Assembly: GCF_016899725.1 (NCBI RefSeq)
Contig: NZ_JACLYU010000006.1
Span: 36,785-100,784 of the forward strand
Direction of reading: 5' to 3'
DNA length: 64,000 bases
DNA from: Bifidobacterium pullorum subsp. saeculare
Lineage (GTDB): Bacteria > Actinomycetota > Actinomycetes > Actinomycetales > Bifidobacteriaceae
In this document: positions 33,966 to 43,058 of the stretch, in pieces
How positions within the stretch are numbered: position 1 is the stretch's first letter
Layout: every line of letters starts with the position of its first letter
Notes under the pieces: model-generated
Told to the model about the DNA's origin: nothing
Databases searched by the model: none
What the model saw: only the letters and a program-made list of their open reading frames with translations
Translations under genes and position numbers: made by a program

Positions 33966-35116
33966 CGGCCCGCCTCCGCATGCGTCAGATAGAACTCCTG
34001 AAGCCCGGCAGCCACGTCGGCCATCTCATAGCCGGCGGCCCTGACCTGTGCGACCCGATTGGCACGGGGCCTGACTTCGACGAACTTCCGGTCGATGGCC
34101 CATGCCCAGCTCTCTGCATCGCTTCCCCGGGGCACGAAGGTCATGAGGTCGCTGGCCCTTACCTCGGGGGGCACGTTGCCTTCCGGAGCGAAGGAGGGGA
34201 GTCCGGCGCACTGCGCCTCGATGTAGACGATGCCCAGCCCCTCAAACCTGGATGGCAGCACGAAGGCATCCATCGCCTGATAGAGGTCGGCGACATCCGT
34301 GCGCTGCCCCAGCATCAGGACGGAGCCTGTCAATCCAAGGTCAGTTATGCGCCGTTCGACGGCGTCCCGCAGCACGCCATCGCCGACGATGAGCAGCTTC
34401 GAGTCAGGCTGCATGCGGTGGTACCGGTCGAAGATGTCGATCAGGAACAGCGGGGCCTTCTGCTCGCGCAGGTTGCCGCAGAATCCGAGCACCGTCGTCG
34501 TGCGTGCGATGCCCAGTTCGTGCCGGAGCCGGTTGCGGACATCGGCGTCGAAGGCGAAGACGGCGGTGTCGATGCCGTTGCGGATCCAGGTGAACGGCCT
34601 GCCGGGAAACATGAATTCCGCGGCCTGCGCCGAGCAGGCGAAGTAATGCGTAGGAAGGGTGTTGATGTCGTGGTTCACGCTGCATGTGCGCAGCCGCCAT
34701 GCCAGCTCGTGCACCGGGTCCGTATACGCATGCGATTCGGCTATGTTGTGCGAGTGCAGGATGCGAAGGCCGATGCCGGCGCGCTTCGCATACCGCAGCG
34801 GGAAGGCGTAACGGAAGTTCGCGTTGACGTGCACGCCGGCAAACTCCCGATGCTCAGCGAAGAACTCCGCAAGGCATCGGCGGGATCGCACGAAGGACTC
34901 CCGCTGCGGCACCATGACCCGGTACACATGTCCGCCCAGGTCACGAATCTCGTCCTCGAACGCCAGCTTCCCCTCGTCATGGGCCTGCAGGAAGTCGAAC
35001 TGCACCTGAGACCGGTCGATATGGCGGTACACCCCCATGAGAAAAGTCTCCAGACCGCCCAGCCCGGTGGTCATGCCCCACTGAAGAATACGAATAGGCT
35101 TATGTATTACGCTCAT
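33962..35116 (-). CDS. GT4 glycosyltransferase
   Basis: About 384 residues, retaining GT-B fold. N-terminal RILQWGMTTGLGGLETFLMG and the C-terminal donor site VLGFCGNLREQKAPLFLIDI, GQRTDVADLYQAMDAFVLPS and RFEGLGIVYIEAQCAGLP, including the family's E-x7-E region. The ATG at 35116 is chosen; a TTG at 35155 would overlap the upstream acetyltransferase stop. The stop overlaps the next gene by 4 nt. Confidence 0.85.
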   Translation of the reverse strand: MSVIHKPIRILQWGMTTGLGGLETFLMGVYRHIDRSQVQFDFLQAHDEGKLAFEDEIRDLGGHVYRVMVPQRESFVRSRRCLAEFFAEHREFAGVHVNANFRYAFPLRYAKRAGIGLRILHSHNIAESHAYTDPVHELAWRLRTCSVNHDINTLPTHYFACSAQAAEFMFPGRPFTWIRNGIDTAVFAFDADVRNRLRHELGIARTTTVLGFCGNLREQKAPLFLIDIFDRYHRMQPDSKLLIVGDGVLRDAVERRITDLGLTGSVLMLGQRTDVADLYQAMDAFVLPSRFEGLGIVYIEAQCAGLPSFAPEGNVPPEVRASDLMTFVPRGSDAESWAWAIDRKFVEVRPRANRVAQVRAAGYEMADVAAGLQEFYLTHAEAGR

Positions 35117-35151
35117 CACTTCATCTGCTCGTCTGTCAAGAGATTTTTGCT

Positions 35152-35748
35152 TCAAGATTTATAAAGTCGAGCTGGAACACCAATCAGAGTCCCCCCCTGG
35201 CAAGAACAAGATTTAACAACCACCGCTCCCGCACCAATCGTCACATCATCAGCAATCGTAATTCCACCTATAGCAGTGGCACCCATACCAAATTCAACAT
35301 TGTCGCCGATAACTGGAGTTGCCCAGTTTTTTTCGTCTTTCACTCCAGTCATACCACGATTCCCGATGCAGTTACGACCATGCAGATGAAGATTTTTACC
35401 GATTCTCGCATGACCATTTATAATGATACCTTCGTGATAGATACGTAAACCAATATCACAACAATTCTCCGCAATGCTGATTCCAAGTCGTCCTCCCGCA
35501 TTGTTTTTCATGCGATATTTCCATAGAAATATCAGATAGTGGAATAGTGAACGATGGCGATTGTTGAACCAATATTCACCAACACGTAAACGCTTCTGAA
35601 ATCGCCATATTTGAACCTGAATATCATTCGTCAAATACAGATACCAGCGCTTCTGTCTATTTCGAGGAATATAAAACGTTCGCTCAACATCAAGAAATCT
35701 TTTAAGATCACCCCTGGTAACAATATTCACATTATTATTCTCTACCAT
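35152..35748 (-). CDS. hexapeptide-repeat O-acetyltransferase (CysE/LacA-like), AT-rich
   Basis: About 198 residues. The C-terminal 110 residues form a left-handed beta-helix: IYHEGIIINGHARIGKNLHL, VIGDNVEFGMGATAIGGITI and TIGAGAVVVKSCSCQGGTLI, with the usual TLIGVPARL closing strand. The N-terminal part is helical, as in serine-acetyltransferase-like capsule enzymes. It probably acetylates a cluster sugar. A G7 run on the coding strand lies in the QGGTLIG codons (35191-35197). Start at 35748 has AAAGGG upstream. Base composition is clearly lower in GC than its neighbours. Confidence 0.8.
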   Translation of the reverse strand: MVENNNVNIVTRGDLKRFLDVERTFYIPRNRQKRWYLYLTNDIQVQIWRFQKRLRVGEYWFNNRHRSLFHYLIFLWKYRMKNNAGGRLGISIAENCCDIGLRIYHEGIIINGHARIGKNLHLHGRNCIGNRGMTGVKDEKNWATPVIGDNVEFGMGATAIGGITIADDVTIGAGAVVVKSCSCQGGTLIGVPARLYKS

Positions 35749-35782
35749 ATAAACTATCCCTTTCCATATCCACATACCCTTA

Positions 35783-36769
35783 TCACTTGCCGCGCTCACT
35801 TAACGCAACATACAGACGCGGCATATGCGCCATAGTAAAGATCTTGGCTTTCCTGCCACAGCCGAGCGCAGGGTTAGCATACACGGGCCGTGCGGCACGG
35901 GCCAGATCTTTGCGGCAGTCACGGATCACCGACCGGTCGACTCGCATGCGCACCAAGTCATGCAGCACGTCATAGCGCCCCTGCATGGCGAAGTATGCCA
36001 GCGCATGATCATCCTGATATCCGGTTTCCTGGAGCAGACTACAGCAGGCATCTGCAATTTTGGCTCTGTCCAAAGAGTGTTCATTAAATTTTGCTGTGGT
36101 AATGGATCCTGGCCGCAGCGAATAGTGATACAGCGACGCAGGATTGAAATACAGACCTCGCATCCGCGGATACACCTGGGCCAGCATGTAATAATCCTCG
36201 TTATTGAGACCTTCGGGGAAGCGGACGGCATCGTTTCCCCGGAAGAAACGCGCATCATACAGCTTGTTCCAAGAAGCGCTGGCCATGCGGTTGCGGTGGT
36301 ACAGGAAGTCGTGCACCGCCTGCTGCGAAGTGAAGCTCCGCTCTGGATAATGCGCATCGAACGGTTCATGCCGTCCGTCCTCATACTCACGCATGGTGCC
36401 GCACATCACCACGTCGGCATCCTCATGCCTGCGCATCCACGCCGCCATGGTCTCATACATTGTGGAATCAATCCAGTCGTCGCTGTCCACGAAGCCGACC
36501 AGTTCGCCAGTGGCAACATCCAGCCCGGCGTTCCTCGCCGAGGACAGTCCGCCATTGGCCTTATGCGCCACGCGGATGCGCGTATCCCGCTGAGCCCATG
36601 CATCGCACATGGCAGGGCAGGCATCCGGTGAACCGTCATCCACCAGGATGATCTCCAGATGCCGATACGTCTGATTCACGACGCTCTCGACGCAACGGTC
36701 AAGATACCGCTCCACCCCATACACGGGGACGATCACGCTGATGAGCGGAATGTCAGTCTCCGTTCCCAT
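35783..36769 (-). CDS. GT2 glycosyltransferase
   Basis: A 328-residue GT2 enzyme: ISVIVPVYGVERYLDRCVES, LVDDGSPDACPAMCDAW, KANGGLSSARNAGLDVATG and FVDSDDWID, then ASWNKLYDARF. Its ATG immediately follows the stop of the upstream nitroreductase-like gene, so it is in the same transcript. Donor and acceptor unknown. Confidence 0.87.
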   Translation of the reverse strand: MGTETDIPLISVIVPVYGVERYLDRCVESVVNQTYRHLEIILVDDGSPDACPAMCDAWAQRDTRIRVAHKANGGLSSARNAGLDVATGELVGFVDSDDWIDSTMYETMAAWMRRHEDADVVMCGTMREYEDGRHEPFDAHYPERSFTSQQAVHDFLYHRNRMASASWNKLYDARFFRGNDAVRFPEGLNNEDYYMLAQVYPRMRGLYFNPASLYHYSLRPGSITTAKFNEHSLDRAKIADACCSLLQETGYQDDHALAYFAMQGRYDVLHDLVRMRVDRSVIRDCRKDLARAARPVYANPALGCGRKAKIFTMAHMPRLYVALSERGK

Positions 36770-37783
36770 TCAATGCACCGTCACAATCTGTTCGGCCTCG
36801 AAACGACGTGACATGCATGTCTTGCTTTCCTCGGGGAAGTGCCCGACTGCCACATACATCACCAGCAGTTCGTTGTCCGGCAGATGCAGCAGCGAACGCG
36901 TCTGGTCGTCGCGCTGCATCGGCAGCATCGTGTTGAGCGGGCATGCAGCCAGCTGCCGCTCCTCCAGCGACAGCAGCAGCGACATGCCGAACAGGCCGGC
37001 GTCCGTGAAACCTTCGTTGCGTTCGTCCTGGTTCATGAAGGCCCAGGTGTCCGCAGTGAGCAGCACCAAGGCAGGAGGCGTCGGATAGCCGCGGAAACCG
37101 CCCTGCACGGCCAGCAGGCGACCGATCAGATCACGGTCCGTAGTGATGTGCACACGCGTGGGCTGGCGGTTGCACACCGACGGCGTGCGCATCGCCACCC
37201 GCACCGCGGCCATGATGTCATCCACGCTCACCGGTTCATCGGTAAATTCACGGATGGAATGCCGCGCCTCCGACAGCGCGGAGAACGGCAGACTCGCATT
37301 GTCCGCCTTGTCGACGGCGCGAATGACGATGTCCCCACCATAGGTGCCATCTGCCGCTCCGATCTCCTGCCAGAGGTCTAAGGGGAACAGCTGGCGCATG
37401 TACCCCAGGTCGTAGTCCGCTACCTCATGGCGCTGCCGGTACTCGTGTAGCGCCGACAGCGCGGAACGATACACGCCATCGCCTGCATACCCGGGCTCGG
37501 ATTTGCGCAGCTGGACCAGCAGCGGCGCAAGCTGGGCAAGCACCCCCTTGCCGAATCCATAGCGGAAATCGCTGTGGCTCAGCCCCTTCTCAATCTGATG
37601 GGTGAAATAGATGATGCGCGTACGCATCTGTTCCACCCCCGTGCAGCCACGCCGTGCATAATTGCGGCGGAACCGCTTCATCTGCCGGAGGGTCTCCCGA
37701 CGCAGCTTCACATCGGCTTGCACGCCGCGCGCCCAGGCGATCACCGGTTCGGGAATGGCCCGCTTGATTGCATCCTTCATCAT
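36770..37783 (-). CDS. nitroreductase-like protein of the polysaccharide cluster (copy 2)
   Basis: About 337 residues, paralogue of the gene at 28.2-29.2 kb: the N-terminal signature HQIEKGLSHSDFRYGFG, then the nitroreductase core SIREFTDEPVSVDDIM, AMRTPSVCNRQPTRVHI, TDAGLFGMSLLLSLEER and AACPLNTML. Start ATG 37783 has AAGGAG 8 nt upstream; a GTG at 37789 is possible. It again follows a pyruvyltransferase gene directly, and its GC content is higher than that of copy 1. Function unknown; the conserved pairing suggests a role tied to pyruvylation. Confidence 0.77.
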   Translation of the reverse strand: MMKDAIKRAIPEPVIAWARGVQADVKLRRETLRQMKRFRRNYARRGCTGVEQMRTRIIYFTHQIEKGLSHSDFRYGFGKGVLAQLAPLLVQLRKSEPGYAGDGVYRSALSALHEYRQRHEVADYDLGYMRQLFPLDLWQEIGAADGTYGGDIVIRAVDKADNASLPFSALSEARHSIREFTDEPVSVDDIMAAVRVAMRTPSVCNRQPTRVHITTDRDLIGRLLAVQGGFRGYPTPPALVLLTADTWAFMNQDERNEGFTDAGLFGMSLLLSLEERQLAACPLNTMLPMQRDDQTRSLLHLPDNELLVMYVAVGHFPEESKTCMSRRFEAEQIVTVH

Positions 37784-37785
37784 TC

Positions 37786-38982
37786 TCACATCTCCTTGCC
37801 GGATTCATCGGCTCGGCTGTCCGTATGCCCTGTCACAGACTTCCCCGTCAGCGCCGCCTCAAGGAACGCCTTCGACCGGGCGACCTCCGCCCCCAGACGC
37901 TCGCTCACCGGGCCGTAGTCAATCACGCCGTCGTCCCACGGCTCGCCTTCGATGAGCTGGCGGCTCTCCAGTCCGCACAGGGCGAGCAGCGAGCTCATGC
38001 GGTCGTCCATGTTCACGGTGCCGTTGTGCTTGCCTCGCACCACGTGGAACTGCTTGTGGAAGTTGATGGAGAACGCGGTGCCGTGGAACGAGGCTGAGAG
38101 CACATGCTCGGCGTGGCGGATCAGGCTCAGGTAGTGGTTGGGCGCGGCCACCTCGAGCAGGTGGAAGCCGTACTTGCGCAGCCCGTACGACTTGTTGCCG
38201 GTGAACATCACGTACACCGGCAGCCCCCCCCTGCGCTCGGCGAAGGCCTGCACGGCCCTGGCCGCCGAGTCGTTGAGTTCGATCGAGTCGATCGCATAGT
38301 AGAAGATGTACGGCTCGTCCACCAGCCGAGGCGCGGTGATGCCGTCGTATGCGTCCCCGTCGAGCAACAGCGTCGGGTCGATGACCTGTTCCACATGCTG
38401 TTTCACAAGCGGCTGGAGGTATTCCTGGGCGCTGCGCTCACGCACCGAGATGGCCTCGTAGTCGGCCAGCAGCGTGGCATAGTGATTCGCAAGCTTCTGG
38501 TCGCCACGCTTGTCCAAGATATGCCCGCCCATACTGGAGGCGTAGGAGATCTTGCGCCTGCCATGCACGAAGTCCAGCAGATAGGCGTCCGAATAGTCCC
38601 AGGCGTCCGTGTTCCAGATCTGGTCGGAGCCGGAGACGAAGGTCTCGTAGCGGTCATTCAGCTCCGCCAGCTGCGCGTCATCGTCATAGGACTTCGGCGT
38701 CAGCATGAGCGCGGAATGGATAAGCGACGTGAAGTCGTCGTGCCGGCGCTGGATGAGCTTGTGGTGAAACAGCGCATAGATGTTCTTCGCCACATCCTTC
38801 GGCCCGTGCACGGTCTTGTACACGTCGTACAGATACCGCTGGCGCGGCGTGGAGAAGTCGATGATGTCGCAGCTGTAGCCCAACGCCTCGATGGCCCGCT
38901 GCGTGGCGTACGCCTGCAGGAAGGAGCCGTTGTTGTGCGCGGCATGGTAGGTGATCAGCGCGACCTGTTTGGTGTCCGTCAT
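37786..38982 (-). CDS. polysaccharide pyruvyl transferase family protein (copy 2)
   Basis: About 398 residues. N-terminal VALITYHAAHNNGSFLQAYA and the central SDQIWNTDAWDYSDAYLLDF and KISYASSMGG, typical of the long PS_pyruv_trans proteins; the HVLSASFHGTAFSINFHKQF segment is the donor site. Start ATG 38982 has AAAGGAC before it; an upstream start would overlap the GT4 gene. A run of eight C (38224-38231, G8 in coding sense) lies in the RRGGLPV codons and could change frame by slippage. Confidence 0.84.
   Translation of the reverse strand: MTDTKQVALITYHAAHNNGSFLQAYATQRAIEALGYSCDIIDFSTPRQRYLYDVYKTVHGPKDVAKNIYALFHHKLIQRRHDDFTSLIHSALMLTPKSYDDDAQLAELNDRYETFVSGSDQIWNTDAWDYSDAYLLDFVHGRRKISYASSMGGHILDKRGDQKLANHYATLLADYEAISVRERSAQEYLQPLVKQHVEQVIDPTLLLDGDAYDGITAPRLVDEPYIFYYAIDSIELNDSAARAVQAFAERRGGLPVYVMFTGNKSYGLRKYGFHLLEVAAPNHYLSLIRHAEHVLSASFHGTAFSINFHKQFHVVRGKHNGTVNMDDRMSSLLALCGLESRQLIEGEPWDDGVIDYGPVSERLGAEVARSKAFLEAALTGKSVTGHTDSRADESGKEM
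38224..38231 (-). repeat. G8 (coding strand) tract inside the pyruvyltransferase gene
   Basis: Eight C on the plus strand, in frame in the present sequence. One-base change would truncate the protein about two thirds of the way along. Confidence 0.8.
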
Positions 38983-39019
38983 GTCGTGTCCTTTGTCCTT
39001 GCTCTCTCGGTCTTCTCGC

Positions 39020-40153
39020 TCAGCCGGCGTTCGTCTCATGCCGCGGCTGCTCTGTCAGCGATGCCAGCAGCGCCGTCCACTGCCGAAGGATGGCCGTGCG
39101 GTCGAAGCGTTCGGCGCCAGCCACGGTATGTTCCGCCATGGCCGCACGCTTCGCGTCATCGTCGATCAACGCGGATATGGCCTCGGCCATCGCCGCTATA
39201 TCAAAGCAGGATATCAACACCCCATTGACGCCGTCCTCGATGATGTCGCTCGGCCCTGTCGGGCAGTCAAAGCTGACAATCGGCAGCCGGTGGGCCTTGG
39301 CCTCCAGCAGCACCATCGGCAGTCCCTCAAAGCGCGAGGTGAGCACGAACATGGCCGCCTTGCGGTACCAGTCATCCATGTTCTCCACACGTCCCTGGAG
39401 GATCAGCCTGCCTTCCAGACCGGCCTCGGCGATCTTCCGCTCCAGCATCGGACGGTCCTCGCCCTCTCCCAGGATGACCCAGGTCCAGTCGGGGTGGCCG
39501 GGCAGCACGCGCGCAGCCGCGTCCACCGCCATGTCGAAGCCCTTCTGGTAGGTCAGGCGGCCGGAGCTGATGATGAGGTGCGAGTCCGCGTCGTACACCG
39601 GCTCGGGTTCCACAGCGGTCATCGGATTGGGAATGGCCACAATCGGGCACCGCAGCTTCAGATACCGCTCGTAGAGCTTCCTGTCCGCCTCGGTGAGCGT
39701 GACGATCGCGTCGGCGGAACGGGCCGCCCAACGGCGGGTGAGCTTGCGGTACGGCACGCTCGGGTTCTGCAGATAGTTGAAATGCTCCCAGGAGACGACC
39801 TTCACACCAGTGGCACGCTTGACGGGCAGCGAGTACATATCAAGGATGCCGTCGATGTCCACCAGTACGTCGAAGTGCTGTTCGCGGACCATACGCCTGA
39901 GCCGTGCGCAGGTGTCGAAGTAATGCTGGATGCCGTGCGTGGGCACAGGATACAGCGTGAACCGGCCGATGCGACCATCGATGGCGAAGAACGGCCGGTC
40001 CGCTTCCTCGAACAGGCTGACGAAGGAAACCCGCCACTCGCCGGTCTCTGCCAACGCATTGGCGATCATCACACTCACATTCTCGGTGCCACCGGAACGT
40101 GTGATGTCCCCGGAGAAGAATGCGATATGCGGTACCGAGCTCTGTGCGATCAT
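39020..40153 (-). CDS. GT4 glycosyltransferase
   Basis: A 377-residue retaining GT-B enzyme: IAFFSGDITRSGGTENVSVM at the N terminus, SWEHFNYLQNPSVPYR in the acceptor domain, then LIISSGRLTYQKGFDMAVDA, WVILGEGEDRPMLERKI, GRVENMDDWYRKAAMFVLTS and RFEGLPMVLLEAKAHRLPIV. This is the pattern of galactosyl- and glucosyltransferases of the CpsF/WaaG-like group. Its start overlaps the stop of the upstream membrane gene by 4 nt. Confidence 0.87.
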   Translation of the reverse strand: MIAQSSVPHIAFFSGDITRSGGTENVSVMIANALAETGEWRVSFVSLFEEADRPFFAIDGRIGRFTLYPVPTHGIQHYFDTCARLRRMVREQHFDVLVDIDGILDMYSLPVKRATGVKVVSWEHFNYLQNPSVPYRKLTRRWAARSADAIVTLTEADRKLYERYLKLRCPIVAIPNPMTAVEPEPVYDADSHLIISSGRLTYQKGFDMAVDAAARVLPGHPDWTWVILGEGEDRPMLERKIAEAGLEGRLILQGRVENMDDWYRKAAMFVLTSRFEGLPMVLLEAKAHRLPIVSFDCPTGPSDIIEDGVNGVLISCFDIAAMAEAISALIDDDAKRAAMAEHTVAGAERFDRTAILRQWTALLASLTEQPRHETNAG

Positions 40154-41328
40154 GCCAGTTCCCTTTCCATCTGTCGTTCCTGTTCAGTGAGAGGAATCCG
40201 CTGGTACCGGTTGAGCACAAGCAAATGCAGCACCGGGAAGGTGGCCGCCTCGTGGCGTGTCCAGGAGCCGAAGTCCGGCTCGAAGAGGAACGACGCCAGC
40301 GCATAGCCGATGAATACGCACAATGCCAGGAACACCGTAGGGTCATTAAGCTTGTTCATCTGCCGCAGCAGATTGACCAGGTACACGGTCACCAGCACCT
40401 GGAAGATGAAGAACGGCCAGTAGTACGGCCCGCGCAGCGCCAGTTCCAATGGAATCATCATGCGGAATGCGTCGATCACATAATTGGCCATGAACACCGG
40501 CAGGCCGCCGCCGGGAACCCAGTTCTGGATGAAGGTAGAGGAATCGGCGTTGCCGTCCATCGTCGTACTGTATGAATCCCGCAGCGTCATCACCTGGTTG
40601 TACTCATCGGGCATGGCCACACTGGACACCGCCAGCACCAGCCAGATCGTCACGAACAGGGTGACACAGATCTGCACCACCGTGCCGGCGGTGAACCGCT
40701 GCACCGTGGTGCGGAAGAACGTCAGAATGGCGTACACCAGCAGTACCAGCGCCGCGATAAGCACATAGTATTCCCGGAAGAACGTGCTCTCGTACCATAG
40801 CACCGCCGCGCTGAGCACGACTTTGAGCGTCGAGCTCCGTAGCGGCAGCAATAGAATCGCATACACCGCGAAGAAGAAAAAGAACTGGATCACATCCTTG
40901 CCGATGGTGAACACGTAGATGTTGAGCAGCCCAACCGTGGCGAGGATGAACACCGACTGCATGAGGTCCGGCGCGTCGGCGCGCAATGTCATGAACACCA
41001 TGACCAGCGTCAGCAGGAAGCCCAGCGCGATCGACCAGTCCAGCATGGTCTCGAACCGGGGGATGTTGAGCGAGGCGAACAGATCGGAGGCAACGCGGTA
41101 GCTGCCTTCCCATTCCTTCATGCCGCTCTGGTCACCGATGCCGAGTGTGGCGTTCGTCATGCCCAGGATGCGATTGTTGTCGTAGAAGTACTTCGGCGGC
41201 AGAATGAACGCCACCAGCCCCTTGGCCACGAGCATCACCAAGATGATGAGCACGGCCATCACCAGCCGCACATGATTGTCCCTCGCATGCCTGAGCCGGC
41301 GGCGTTCGGTCCGGCGCATGCCGCTCAT
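40150..41328 (-). CDS. multi-pass membrane protein, candidate polysaccharide polymerase (Wzy/EpsG-like)
   Basis: A 392-residue membrane protein with about ten hydrophobic segments and a basic cytosolic N terminus (RRTERRRLRHARDN). The first outer loop contains PKYFYDNNRILGM and an aromatic-rich region; a run IQFFFFFAVYAILL and WYESTFFREYYVL lie in the middle, as in EpsG/Wzy-type polymerases. Being embedded among glycosyltransferases with 4-nt overlaps on both sides (40150 and 41328), it is the best polymerase candidate of the core cluster. The Wzy-like gene at 9.98 kb is a second candidate. Confidence 0.68.
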   Translation of the reverse strand: MSGMRRTERRRLRHARDNHVRLVMAVLIILVMLVAKGLVAFILPPKYFYDNNRILGMTNATLGIGDQSGMKEWEGSYRVASDLFASLNIPRFETMLDWSIALGFLLTLVMVFMTLRADAPDLMQSVFILATVGLLNIYVFTIGKDVIQFFFFFAVYAILLLPLRSSTLKVVLSAAVLWYESTFFREYYVLIAALVLLVYAILTFFRTTVQRFTAGTVVQICVTLFVTIWLVLAVSSVAMPDEYNQVMTLRDSYSTTMDGNADSSTFIQNWVPGGGLPVFMANYVIDAFRMMIPLELALRGPYYWPFFIFQVLVTVYLVNLLRQMNKLNDPTVFLALCVFIGYALASFLFEPDFGSWTRHEAATFPVLHLLVLNRYQRIPLTEQERQMERELA

Positions 41329-43058
41329 GACGCCCGGCCCTCCGCGGCGCGCTGCTCGGACAACGCCTGCCGGTAGAAGCGCTGCAACCAGGCGGCGTTC
41401 TCCACGATGTCGAATCCGGCGGCCTTCACCCGCTCAGGCCCGGCGGCACGCGTGCCGTCCGCCTTGTCCGCGGCATGCCGGTCCGCCTGCCCGAGGATGC
41501 GCCGCGCCCATTCGGCCGGAGCCGCGTCCAACGCCACGATCTGCGTGGTGCCGGTCACATCGCACTGCCGCGGCACACGGTCACTGATCGTGCACGGCAG
41601 GCCGGCCGCCTGCGCCTCGATCATGGTGACGGGCAGGCCTTCGAACAGGCTGGGCAGCACGAACGCGTCCATGCCCTGCATGATGCGCTCCACATCGGAA
41701 CGCACACCGAGGAAGCGTACCGCGTCATCCAGCCCCAGCTCATGCACTTTGGCACGCACCTGGTTCTTCAGCGCGTCGTCGAGTTCGCCGCCGCCGACCA
41801 GCCACAGCACGCTGTCCGGGCGCTGATCGTGCACGGCCTTGAAGATGTCCACCAGGAACAGATGGTTCTTCTGCGGGAAGAAACGCCCCACATGCCCCAG
41901 CACCAGCGTGTTGGGGTTGGTGACGCCGAACTCGGCGCGCACCGCGGCGGCCACAGCCGGGTCATAGCGGTACCGGGCCGTGTCGATGGCATTGCGCTGC
42001 TGGACCACCCGGCCGCGGTTCTTCTCACCGAACAGCCAGTCGCCGGCCTCCTGCCCACAGGCGAACATGTAGTTGCAATACTTCGGCAGCCGCAGGCGGA
42101 AGTACTCGCGGAACACCGATTTCAGCGTGAACCCCACCGGACGGTTATGCGCGTGGGCGATGCGCACGGGCACACCCATGCGCTTGGCCACTTTGAGCCC
42201 GAAGTAGCTGCGCTCCTCGAGGTTCGAGTGGATGACCTGGTACTCGGGGTGCGCCTCGAGGAAGGCGCGGAACTCGCGCTTGTACCGGCCGAAGTACTGC
42301 GGGTACATCGGGCACATGCGGTACACACGCCCGCCCAGCTGCTCGATCTCGTCCTCGTAGGCGGCGCGGTACGGGCGGTTGACCAAGAAGTCATAGGTCA
42401 CCTGGCTTCGGTCGAAATGCCGCAGATAGTTCATCATCATCGTCTCGGCGCCGCCGCGGTCCATCACCGTGTCCAGCACGAGCACCCGCATCGGAGCGGC
42501 CTGCCCGGCGTCGGCGGAGGCCGAAGCCAGCGTGGCCGGCGCGGCGGGCACGGCGGCCTGCGCCGTCTTCGGCTGGCGCACCGGCGTCTCCACCAGCTCC
42601 GTGTGCTGTCGCACCACCGTGTCCGACGGAATGTCATGGTCCACCGTACATCCGGCGCCGATGACCACGTTGTCTCCGATGGTCACGCCCTTGAGGATCG
42701 TCACGTTGGAGCCGATCCAGCAGTGGCGGCCGATCGAAACCGGCGCCTCGCTGTACCCCTGGTCCTTGATCGGCAGGCTCGGATCGGCGAACCGGTGGTT
42801 GTGGTCGTACACATGCACGTTCTCACCGAAAATCGTCTCGGAACCGATTCGAATGGACTTGCGCGCGTGCAGACCACAGCCGTTGTTGAAGAACACGTTG
42901 TCGCCGATGGCGATCTCGCCGCCGTGCTCCACCGTGGCCTGGAAACCGCGGCGCATGTGCAGACCCTTGCCCCAGCGCATATGGCGGCCGTACACCACCC
43001 GGTACAGCGCTTTGAGCAGCAATCCGGTGATGCGGTACCACACCTTGATCAGAATCAT
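41325..43058 (-). CDS. fusion: hexapeptide acetyltransferase plus GT4 glycosyltransferase
   Basis: A 577-residue bifunctional protein. Residues about 1-155 are a WcaF/Maa-type acetyltransferase with a left-handed beta-helix (GGEIAIGDNVFFNNGCGLHA, VSIGRHCWIGSNVTILKGVT, VIGAGCTVDHDIPSDTVV). An Ala/Pro-rich linker (165-188) follows. Residues about 190-570 are a GT-B fold GT4 (MRVLVLDTVMDRGGAETMMM, LGHVGRFFPQKNHLFLVDIF, LFEGLPVTMIEAQAAGLP). The linker and second-domain start at a Met suggest fusion of two originally separate genes. It would both transfer and acetylate a sugar. ATGA overlaps at both ends couple it to its neighbours. Confidence 0.88.
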   Translation of the reverse strand: MILIKVWYRITGLLLKALYRVVYGRHMRWGKGLHMRRGFQATVEHGGEIAIGDNVFFNNGCGLHARKSIRIGSETIFGENVHVYDHNHRFADPSLPIKDQGYSEAPVSIGRHCWIGSNVTILKGVTIGDNVVIGAGCTVDHDIPSDTVVRQHTELVETPVRQPKTAQAAVPAAPATLASASADAGQAAPMRVLVLDTVMDRGGAETMMMNYLRHFDRSQVTYDFLVNRPYRAAYEDEIEQLGGRVYRMCPMYPQYFGRYKREFRAFLEAHPEYQVIHSNLEERSYFGLKVAKRMGVPVRIAHAHNRPVGFTLKSVFREYFRLRLPKYCNYMFACGQEAGDWLFGEKNRGRVVQQRNAIDTARYRYDPAVAAAVRAEFGVTNPNTLVLGHVGRFFPQKNHLFLVDIFKAVHDQRPDSVLWLVGGGELDDALKNQVRAKVHELGLDDAVRFLGVRSDVERIMQGMDAFVLPSLFEGLPVTMIEAQAAGLPCTISDRVPRQCDVTGTTQIVALDAAPAEWARRILGQADRHAADKADGTRAAGPERVKAAGFDIVENAAWLQRFYRQALSEQRAAEGRAS

